From JBHHXR01 sp046757205 (GTDB lineage: Bacteria; Pseudomonadota; Alphaproteobacteria; Rhodobacterales; Rhodobacteraceae): 42,472 nucleotides of DNA. The stretch covers positions 1-42,472 of the forward strand of contig JBHHXR010000002.1 in assembly GCA_046757205.1 (NCBI GenBank), written 5' to 3'. Positions 7,842 to 13,860 of the stretch are shown piece by piece. The notes below the pieces were generated by a model that was not told the origin of the DNA, ran no database searches, and saw nothing but the letters and a program-made list of their open reading frames with translations. Both the position numbers and the translations under genes were made by a program. Within the stretch, counting starts at the first letter, position 1. Each line of letters begins with the position of its first letter.

Positions 7842-8867
7842 ATGCTGGTGGCAGACACGGACCCTGGTAAGAGCGACGGAACGGTTGGCAACGGCCGCGC
7901 GCGCCTTGTCGTTCCGCCCCGCGACGTCATCATCTCCGCCCTGCTGCTGTTGCTTTTTGTCGCCGGCCTGGCCGCTCTGGCCGCCGCCACCGGCTGGCGC
8001 GAGACGCTGGCCGAACTGCGCGGGCTGTCGCTTGGCCAGGTCGCCATCCTGCTCGCGCTGGCGCTGGGCAATTACGGGATGCGCGGGCTGCGCTGGCATC
8101 TTTACACGCGCACCATGGGCCTCGGAACAGGACTCGTGCAGGATCTGCGCCACTTCGTTGGCGGTTTTGCCATGACGGCGACGCCGGGGCGGCTGGGCGA
8201 ACTGGTGCGCATGCGCTGGATCCGGCGCGAAACCGGAACCGCTTTCGAGAAAAGCGCGCCGCTGGTGCTGGTCGACCGCGCCGCCGACCTCGCATCCATG
8301 GGGCTGTTGCTGGCGGCAGCGCTCGGGCTGTCGTCGATGGGGCTTGCCGGCGGCCTGCCGGTTGCCGCCGTGGCGGTCGGCGTCGCCATCGTCGTGACCC
8401 GGCCGCGGCTGTTCCACACGTGCGTTGTCTTGGCATGGAAGCTTGTCGGCCGCGCGCCGCGGTTCTTTGTCCGCGCCCGGCGTTCCGCCACCGCGTTGCA
8501 GCCGTTTTCGGCGCCCGCGGTAGCACCCACCGCCCTCTTGCTCGGCACCGTCGGCTGGTTCAGCGAATGTTACGCCTTCTATCTGCTGCTGGGCTGGATG
8601 GGCGCCGACATAGGTCTGTGGACAGCCACCGCGATTTTCCTCTTTTCCATGATGACCGGCGGCGCCACCGGCACGCCCGGAGGGGTGGGCGGCGCCGAGG
8701 CGGCGATGATCGCGCTTCTGGGATTTCAAGGCGTCGGGGTGGCGGTCAGCCTGCCGGCGACGGCCATCATCCGGTTGACCACGCTGTGGTTTGCCATTCT
8801 CCTGGGGATCGCGATATTCCCCGTCGCCGAGAAACTGTCGAAACGGCGAATAAATGCTGTGGAATGA
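7842..8867 (+). CDS. flippase-like integral membrane protein (LPG-synthase TM / UPF0104 family)
   Basis: Polytopic inner-membrane protein of 341 residues with about eight hydrophobic segments. The family signature is visible in two places: MTATPGRLGELVRMRWIRRE after the third segment, and MMTGGATGTPGGVGGAEAAM in the C-terminal half. This is the membrane domain of lysylphosphatidylglycerol synthase found alone (UPF0104), without the aminoacyl-transfer domain. Members are proposed to flip lipids. Its last 14 nt overlap the start of the DprE1-like gene, and the third gene overlaps that one. It may therefore translocate the polyprenyl-phospho-sugar those enzymes make; this is inference from gene order. 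Confidence 0.82.
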   Translation: MLVADTDPGKSDGTVGNGRARLVVPPRDVIISALLLLLFVAGLAALAAATGWRETLAELRGLSLGQVAILLALALGNYGMRGLRWHLYTRTMGLGTGLVQDLRHFVGGFAMTATPGRLGELVRMRWIRRETGTAFEKSAPLVLVDRAADLASMGLLLAAALGLSSMGLAGGLPVAAVAVGVAIVVTRPRLFHTCVVLAWKLVGRAPRFFVRARRSATALQPFSAPAVAPTALLLGTVGWFSECYAFYLLLGWMGADIGLWTATAIFLFSMMTGGATGTPGGVGGAEAAMIALLGFQGVGVAVSLPATAIIRLTTLWFAILLGIAIFPVAEKLSKRRINAVE

Positions 8868-10179
8868 CACCGAGTACTGCGGTTGGGGCCGCGCCGTTCG
8901 CGCCGAGGGCGCGCTCGCCCGCCCGGAACGCGCGGCGAACCTGACGTCCCTTGTCAAAAAGACGCCCGGCCCGGCGATGGGCATGTTCCGGTCCTATGGC
9001 GACGTGGCGCTGAACGACGGCGGCCCCGGCATCGTCATGACCCGTCTCGACCGGTTCCTCGATTTCGACCCGGAATCCGGCATGCTGGAGGCGGAGGCCG
9101 GGGTGACGATCGGCGAAATCCTGCGGGTCTTCGCCCCCAGGGGCTGGATACCGGGCGTGATACCGGGCACCGGTTTCGCCACGCTGGGCGGCTGCGTCGC
9201 CAACGACGTGCACGGCAAGAACCACCATTGCGACGGCAGTTTCGCACAGACGGTGGAAAGCCTCGTGCTGATCGGCCCGGACGGCCGGAGCCGCCGGGTC
9301 TCGGCGAAGCGCGAGGCGACGCTGTTCCGGGCCACCCTGGGCGGCATGGGCTTGACCGGCGTCATCGCCAGCGCACGCATCCGCATGCAGCGGATATCCG
9401 GCCAGGCAATGGAAGTGCGCGAACGCCGGATGAGCGCGCTGGAGGATTTTCTCGATGCGCTGGACACCTCCGAGAGCCGTTTCACGGTCGGCTGGATCGA
9501 CGCTACCGCGAGGGCTGCGGAACTCGGGCGCGGGATCTTCGAGGAAGGCGCGGTGTCGCAGCGTGTTCAGAAAGCGCCCCGCGCCGCGCGCGCCAAATCG
9601 GTGCCGTTCGACGCGCCCGGCTTTCTTCTGTCGGCGCCGGTCGTCCGGGCGTTCAACGCACTCTACTACCGCCGGGTACCCGAAGCCGGCCGGACGCGGA
9701 CAAGAAGCTTCTCCGGTTTCTTTCACCCGCTGGACAGCGTCCTCCACTGGAACCGCCTGTACGGCAGGCGCGGCTTTCATCAGTTCCAATGCGTCCTGCC
9801 GCTTGACGGCGCCGAGGATGTTCTGCGCCGGATGCTGGAGCAGATTTCCGAAAGCCGCCTCGCCTCGCCGCTCGCCGTTCTGAAAAAAATGGGGCCGGGC
9901 CGCGGCGGGCCGATGTCCTTTCCGATGGAAGGATTCACGCTCGCCGTGGATTTTCCGGCCCGGAAACCGGCCGTTGGCCTGATCAAACGGTTGGAGGACA
10001 TGACGCTTCACGCGGGCGGGCGGATCTATCTGGCCAAGGACGCCCTGGCCTCAGCCGCATCGATAGAAAGAATGTATCCGGACCTGGCCGCGTTCCGCAC
10101 CGTTATCCGCGAGGCCGATCCCGACGGCGTATTTGAAACCGACATGGCGCGGCGACTGAACCTGCGGGTGGCGCCATGA
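8854..10179 (+). CDS. DprE1-like FAD-dependent oxidase (polyprenyl-phospho-ribose 2-oxidase)
   Basis: FAD-binding oxidoreductase of 441 residues resembling mycobacterial DprE1 along its length. DprE1 oxidises C2 of decaprenyl-phospho-ribose. Shared motifs are FRSYGD at 45-50, GTGFATLGGCVANDVHGKNHH at 105-125 (flavin site), GLTGVI at 166-171, HPLD at 291-294, HWNRLYG at 298-304, IYLAKD at 391-396 (Lys395 at the Lys418 position) and DMARRLNL at 430-437. The benzothiazinone-reactive Cys387 of M. tuberculosis aligns by eye with Ala364 (FTLAVDFP). It overlaps the flippase-like gene by 14 nt and the reductase gene by 4 nt. The substrate is inferred from the family and its partner. Confidence 0.88.
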   Translation: MLWNDTEYCGWGRAVRAEGALARPERAANLTSLVKKTPGPAMGMFRSYGDVALNDGGPGIVMTRLDRFLDFDPESGMLEAEAGVTIGEILRVFAPRGWIPGVIPGTGFATLGGCVANDVHGKNHHCDGSFAQTVESLVLIGPDGRSRRVSAKREATLFRATLGGMGLTGVIASARIRMQRISGQAMEVRERRMSALEDFLDALDTSESRFTVGWIDATARAAELGRGIFEEGAVSQRVQKAPRAARAKSVPFDAPGFLLSAPVVRAFNALYYRRVPEAGRTRTRSFSGFFHPLDSVLHWNRLYGRRGFHQFQCVLPLDGAEDVLRRMLEQISESRLASPLAVLKKMGPGRGGPMSFPMEGFTLAVDFPARKPAVGLIKRLEDMTLHAGGRIYLAKDALASAASIERMYPDLAAFRTVIREADPDGVFETDMARRLNLRVAP

Positions 10180-10913
10180 CCGGGACGTGGCTGATACTCG
10201 GCGGCAGTTCGTCCATGGCGCGGGCTTTCGCCCGCGCGGTCGCGGAGCGCGGCGATGCAGTGGTGCTGGCCGGCCGCGACATGGCCGATCTGAAGATCAA
10301 TGCCAACGACTGCCTGATTCGGGGCGCCGACGACGCCGCCGCGCTGCCTTTCGACGCCCGCGACGCCGCGACCTTCGGCCCGGTCCTCGATCACATGGCG
10401 GCCCGGCCGGGAATGCTGAATGTCGCGGTCTTCGTCGGCTCGATGCCGCCGCAGAAGGAGATCGACGCCGATCCCGACCTGGCCGAAGGCGTGGTCCGCG
10501 ACAGTTTTCTCGGCCCGGTGAAATTCCTGCACCGCTTTGCCGGGCTGATCGAGGAGCGCGGCGGCGGCACGGTCATCGGGGTTGGGTCGGTCGCCGGCGA
10601 CCGCGGGCGCATCGGCAATTACGTCTACGGCGCCGCCAAGGCGGCGTTTCATACCTATCTCGCCGGTCTTCGCAACCGGCTGACGCGAAGCGGCGGTCAC
10701 GTCGTGACGGTGAAGCCGGGATTCGTCGATACCGCGATGACCTGGGGCTTGCCCGGTCTGTTCCTGGTGGCCAGCCCGCAGGACGTGGCGCGCGACCTTC
10801 TGCGGGCGGCGGACCGCAAGCGGGACGTGATCTACACGCCGTGGTTCTGGCGCTACATAATGATGATCATCCGTTCGGTGCCGGAGCGGATTTTCAAGAA
10901 ACTGTCGGTGTGA
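10176..10913 (+). CDS. DprE2-like short-chain dehydrogenase (2-keto reductase)
   Basis: Short-chain dehydrogenase of 245 residues. The N-terminal WLILGGSSSMARA is the nucleotide-binding turn. YVYGAAKAA carries the catalytic Tyr-X3-Lys, and VKPGFVDTAM follows. The C-terminus, FWRYIMMIIRSVPERIFKKL, matches the distinctive tail of mycobacterial DprE2 (FRYVMMVLRHIP and beyond). That tail separates it from generic SDRs. In mycobacteria DprE2 reduces the 2-keto intermediate made by DprE1 to give polyprenyl-phospho-arabinose. The ATGA overlap with the oxidase gene supports a coupled two-step epimerase. The stop lies 10 bp from the convergent transglycosylase gene. Confidence 0.87.
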   Translation: MTGTWLILGGSSSMARAFARAVAERGDAVVLAGRDMADLKINANDCLIRGADDAAALPFDARDAATFGPVLDHMAARPGMLNVAVFVGSMPPQKEIDADPDLAEGVVRDSFLGPVKFLHRFAGLIEERGGGTVIGVGSVAGDRGRIGNYVYGAAKAAFHTYLAGLRNRLTRSGGHVVTVKPGFVDTAMTWGLPGLFLVASPQDVARDLLRAADRKRDVIYTPWFWRYIMMIIRSVPERIFKKLSV

Positions 10914-10923
10914 CGGCCGGCGG

Positions 10924-11715
10924 TCAGTTCCGCGCCACCCTGAGATTGACCAGCACGCACCCGTCGGTGGCGAACACCGGCGGCGTAAGGCAATACGCCC
11001 GCGCGATGCGCCAGGCCTCGATCACCTTGGGAACGTAGGCGCGCGTCTCCGCGAAGGGCGGCACGCCGCCGTTTCTCCGCACCGCCCCCTCGCCGGCGTT
11101 GTATGCGGCCAGCGCCAGGATCGGGTCGCGACCGAACTCCTTCAGCAGCCAGTCGAGATAGGCGACGCCGCCGCGAATGTTTTCCGACGCCTTCAGCGGG
11201 TCGTCGACGTCGAAGCGCTTCGCGGTTTCCGGCATCAGTTGCATGAGCCCGGCGGCGCCGGCGCTGCTGCGCGCCTTCGGATCGCCGCCGGATTCGACGC
11301 TGATCACCGCCAGCGCCAGCGCCGGGGAAACCGAGGTCCCGAGAGTGGCTTCGAGAACGTCGACGCCGTGGTCGCGCGCGATCGCGAGCATCCGTTCGGG
11401 CGACGCCGGTGCATACCCGTCGCGCTCGCCAAAGCGTTCCATATAGGTTACGGCGGCGGGAAAACGCCGGTCGTCGGCGGCTTGCAGTTCCGGCTCGAAA
11501 ACATCCCAGAACGTGAGCTGGGGGGAATCCGGGACGGCCGGCGCCGCCGGATCGGGCGGCGGGGCGACAGGTGTCAGGACCTGGATGTCGATGAGTTTTT
11601 TCTTGCCGGGCGGCGGCGGCTTGATCATGCGGAAGGTGAAATCCGCCGCGCCGGCCGCCGTGGCGGCCGAGCCCAGCGCAGCCACTATGATCACTGCTCG
11701 CAGGGATTTTTTCAT
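10924..11715 (-). CDS. SLT-family lytic transglycosylase
   Basis: Exported peptidoglycan-cleaving enzyme of 263 residues. A signal peptide covers about 1-23 (ending AGAA). A Pro-rich linker is at 35-65, and the SLT catalytic domain starts near 125. The catalytic Glu141 is in ISVESGGDP, followed by AAGLMQLMP (154-162), the AYNAGEGAV motif (204-212) and FAETRAYV. It is divergent from the Tad pilus locus across 425 bp. Envelope-spanning machines often have a dedicated transglycosylase that opens the cell wall, so a role in pilus assembly is possible but not shown. The N-terminal 100 residues are not a domain I recognise. Confidence 0.88.
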   Translation of the reverse strand: MKKSLRAVIIVAALGSAATAAGAADFTFRMIKPPPPGKKKLIDIQVLTPVAPPPDPAAPAVPDSPQLTFWDVFEPELQAADDRRFPAAVTYMERFGERDGYAPASPERMLAIARDHGVDVLEATLGTSVSPALALAVISVESGGDPKARSSAGAAGLMQLMPETAKRFDVDDPLKASENIRGGVAYLDWLLKEFGRDPILALAAYNAGEGAVRRNGGVPPFAETRAYVPKVIEAWRIARAYCLTPPVFATDGCVLVNLRVARN

Positions 11716-11860
11716 TTTTTCTGCGTACCTGCCTTGGCGACGGTCACCCTATACATCGCGCGCCGGGTCCGCCAGACGGTGCCGCAAATGGTACGAATTC
11801 GTGTCGATCTCACCACAATCTCGGCCATTTTTCAGCCCGACGCCGGCGGCGTGAGAATTT

Positions 11861-11883
11861 TCAACATTTTAACTTGTTGATAA
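11861..11883. promoter_or_regulatory. inverted repeat with a CtrA-like half match
   Basis: TCAACA and TGTTGA are separated by 8 nt (11861-11880). Overlapping this, TTAA-N7-ATAA at 11869-11883 is one base away from the alphaproteobacterial CtrA consensus TTAA-N7-TTAA. The position between the transglycosylase and pilin genes is suitable for control of either. Functional status is not known. Confidence 0.35.
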
Positions 11884-11980
11884 GACGTCGTATTTTTTCG
11901 TTTTTCGCGGTTACGGGTTGTTTTTGTCGCAAGCGTTAGTTTTGTCCAACTTCTGCCAGAATTGTCCGGTGTATTCGAGT

Positions 11981-12010
11981 CAATCGGTTGATTACCAATC
12001 GATCGATTAC
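11981..12010. repeat. tandem 15-bp direct repeat upstream of pilin 1
   Basis: CAATCGGTTGATTAC is followed directly by CAATCGATCGATTAC; 13 of 15 bases match. The second copy contains a perfect 12-bp palindrome, AATCGATCGATT (11997-12008). The pair starts 160 bp before the pilin start codon. Tandem repeats about 15 bp apart suggest two regulator molecules binding side by side. The binding protein is unknown. Confidence 0.6.
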
Positions 12011-12020
12011 GAGGGCGCAG

Positions 12021-12100
12021 TCCTAGGTTGGAGGCTCCGGGCAAGCGGAGCAGGCGATCTGAGAAGCGGCCGAAAAGGAGCCACGCCCTTGTAAGGGGTC
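12021..12100 (+). promoter_or_regulatory. candidate structured 5' leader of the pilin 1 mRNA
   Basis: The leader can form GCTCCG/CGGAGC (12034-12039 with 12046-12051, 6-nt loop). It can also form a small hairpin CCCT/AGGG near 12086-12097, and GGCG near 12053 can pair with CGCC near 12084. The intervening purine-rich segment GAGAAGCGGCCGAAAAGGAGCC looks like a helix-loop element. I compared it mentally with GEMM c-di-GMP riboswitches and found no convincing match. It may be an unassigned structured leader or ordinary UTR. The rest of 11716-12140 shows no gene. Confidence 0.3.
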
Positions 12101-12140
12101 GAAACTGTAACCGAATGCTCAATCCTTGGAGGGAAACGAG

Positions 12141-12329
12141 ATGAAATTTTTCAAGCTGAACAAAACCTTCGTTGAAGACGAATCCGGTGCCGTGACGGTT
12201 GACTGGGTCGTTCTGACCGCCGCTATCGTCGGTATCGCGATCGCCGTTCTGGCCGTCATCCGCACCGGCATCAACAGCACCGCGACGAAGATCAACAACG
12301 TGCTGACCAGCCAGCTGACCAACTACTGA
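12141..12329 (+). CDS. flp: Flp-type IVb pilin 1
   Basis: Small prepilin of 62 residues, probably the main Tad fibre subunit. A 16-residue basic/acidic leader ends in ESG, and cleavage after Gly16 would expose AVTVDW and then the hydrophobic VVLTAAIVGIAIAVLAVI. The position normally occupied by Glu5 in Flp pilins is Asp, and Tyr6 is Trp. The ATG at 12141 has GGAGGG at 12128-12133; an upstream TTG at 12126 falls inside that site and is rejected. Strong hairpins follow the gene, so it is probably expressed as a short abundant message separate from the machinery genes. Confidence 0.85.
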   Translation: MKFFKLNKTFVEDESGAVTVDWVVLTAAIVGIAIAVLAVIRTGINSTATKINNVLTSQLTNY

Positions 12330-12338
12330 TCGGCTGCC

Positions 12339-12367
12339 GCGCTGCCGGAGCGTTTTCCGGAAAGCGC
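12339..12367 (+). other. stem-loop in the pilin 1 3' UTR
   Basis: GCGCT and CCGGA pair with TCCGG and AGCGC, giving an interrupted 10-bp stem with a 6-nt loop. It sits between the pilin stop codon and the intrinsic terminator. Tandem hairpins of this kind can protect an abundant mRNA from 3' exonucleases. Confidence 0.55.
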
Positions 12368-12378
12368 CTGAATACCGC

Positions 12379-12409
12379 AAGGGGCAGCGCAGGTTGCGCT
12401 GCCCTTTTT
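12379..12409 (+). terminator. intrinsic terminator after pilin 1
   Basis: GGGCAGCGC (12382-12390) pairs perfectly with GCGCTGCCC (12396-12404) around a 5-nt loop, followed at once by TTTTT. The A residues before the stem can extend the helix. This is the clearest rho-independent terminator in the window and separates pilin 1 from pilin 2. Confidence 0.9.
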
Positions 12410-12517
12410 GACCATAAACGGTGGGCCCACGGGGGCCGGGGCTGACGGTCGGTGGGAATACTTATTCGCAGCGCATCGGATTACTCGGTCGGGGGCAGAG
12501 TAAACGCGAGGTTTGTA

Positions 12518-12715
12518 ATGAGTATTCTCCGTAAGCTGAAAGCGGCGCTCAACGATGATTCCGGCGCCGTGACCGTGGACTGGGTAGCGTTGACCGCATC
12601 AGTCGTCATCGTCGGCGGGATCGTTGTTTCCCTGGTCTCAGTCGGTGTCGACCTGAATGCGACCAAGATCGGAAACACGATCGTCAGCAGCGCATCCGAT
12701 CTGTCAAACTATTGA
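12518..12715 (+). CDS. Flp-type IVb pilin 2
   Basis: Second small prepilin, 65 residues, paralogous to the first. Its leader is also 16 residues and ends in DSG before AVTVDW, and the hydrophobic segment VALTASVVIVGGIVVSLVSVG follows. Asp is again at mature position 5 and Trp at 6. The C-terminal halves of the two pilins share the NATKI/TATKI and N-Y ends. The ATG at 12518 was chosen because the leader then matches pilin 1 in length; the purine-rich site before it is weak. It could be a minor pilin or a variant fibre subunit, and it is probably transcribed with cpaB. Confidence 0.82.
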   Translation: MSILRKLKAALNDDSGAVTVDWVALTASVVIVGGIVVSLVSVGVDLNATKIGNTIVSSASDLSNY

Positions 12716-12806
12716 CACGATTGTAGTGCTCACTGCAGTTGTCTTAACGAGCAAATTCGTAACTCCTTGTGACAGAATGCGGCTCCACCAAGGACCGCGC
12801 CACACT

Positions 12807-12830
12807 CCGCCGGCAATAATCGACCGGCGG
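12807..12830 (+). other. stem-loop between pilin 2 and cpaB
   Basis: CCGCCGG and CCGGCGG form a 7-bp stem with a 10-nt loop, 19 bp before the cpaB start and followed by TGAAAAAG rather than a T-run. It could attenuate read-through or protect the upstream pilin message, lowering machinery relative to pilin. Confidence 0.4.
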
Positions 12831-12849
12831 TGAAAAAGAGGCGGACAGC

Positions 12850-13674
12850 ATGCGCATCGTATTTGCTCTGATCCTTTTCATCGGAATCGGACTGGCTGGA
12901 TTTGCCGTCTACGTGGCGATGCAAAGGTTCAACTACTATGAATCCGCCCTGGCGGAGACCCGGCGCAACGCAGCGCCCAACATCGAAGTCGCGCAGGTGA
13001 TCGTCGCCGCGCGGGACCTTCAGTACGGGCAGCCGCTGGTCAAGGATGATATCAGGAAGATTGACTGGCCGGCGAATTCGGTCCCGAAAGGCACTTTCAC
13101 CAAGGTGAAGGACCTGATCGGGAAGGGTGACGACGCGCCCCGCTACGTTTTGCGCCGCATGCAGAAGGACGAGCCGATCTTGGAGGCGAAGGTCACGGAG
13201 TTCGGCCAGGACGCCGGCCTGCGTTCCGTTCTCGGCAGGGGCAAACGGGCCTTCACCATACAGGTTGACGTGCTGACCGGCGTTTCCGGATTCATCCGCC
13301 CGGGCGACCGGGTCGACGTCTTCTGGTCGGGGACCGATGGCGAAAAGAGATTCACCAAGCTGCTTCAGGAGGACATGAAGATCATCGCGGTCGACCAGAT
13401 CGTCGACGAAGACCGCGTCAGCCCGACGATTGCGCGCACCGTGACCGTCGAAGTTTCTCCACAGATAGTTGCAGAATTGGCACAAGCGCAGAGTTCGGGG
13501 CGCTTGTCGCTGTCCCTGCGCGGTGTGGAGGACACCGCCGAGGTGGGCGTTGTCGAAGTTGCTCAGGATGCCATAACCGGTTTTGTTAAAACGGAAAAAG
13601 TCCGCAAACGGGTGTGCACCATCCGCGAGCGTAGAAACGGCGAAATCGTCGAAACACCGATCCCCTGCAAGTAG
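12850..13674 (+). CDS. cpaB: Tad pilus assembly protein CpaB (RcpC)
   Basis: Periplasmic Tad component of 274 residues, anchored by an N-terminal hydrophobic segment (about 3-23). An SAF-type fold follows: the motif VIVAARDLQYGQPLVKDDIR at about 50-69 is the first half, and GFIRPGDRVDVFWSG at about 152-166 is the characteristic RcpC segment. CpaB proteins are thought to associate with the secretin, possibly binding carbohydrate. The ATG at 12850 follows GAGGCGG. The C-terminus holds a Cys pair (CTI...PIPCK) that may form a disulfide. Confidence 0.92.
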   Translation: MRIVFALILFIGIGLAGFAVYVAMQRFNYYESALAETRRNAAPNIEVAQVIVAARDLQYGQPLVKDDIRKIDWPANSVPKGTFTKVKDLIGKGDDAPRYVLRRMQKDEPILEAKVTEFGQDAGLRSVLGRGKRAFTIQVDVLTGVSGFIRPGDRVDVFWSGTDGEKRFTKLLQEDMKIIAVDQIVDEDRVSPTIARTVTVEVSPQIVAELAQAQSSGRLSLSLRGVEDTAEVGVVEVAQDAITGFVKTEKVRKRVCTIRERRNGEIVETPIPCK

Positions 13675-13860
13675 CGCAAACGGCGCGGACATTGCGGCAC
13701 CGCTGCCTTTCGCCGCCCCTGGCCGAAAGTTATCCACGTAAACAAGGGTCGGTAAGGCTTTGATTCTTGTTTTTATTCGCGATTTCCAGCAATCTGCATC
13801 TCAGTCGGCGACCAAGCGCCGCCCACATCAATAAGTGGTGGTTTTGAGAGGCAGGATCAC

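Noticed and set aside
12021..12100. Interpretation of the pilin leader as a GEMM (c-di-GMP-I) riboswitch
   Set aside because: The conserved GEMM elements (the GGGCAAACC-type segment and GNRA tetraloop-receptor pattern) could not be aligned by eye.
13730..13738. TTATCCACG resembling a DnaA box upstream of cpaC
   Set aside because: A single 9-mer with one mismatch, no cluster of boxes, no AT-rich unwinding region and no dnaA or dnaN neighbour.
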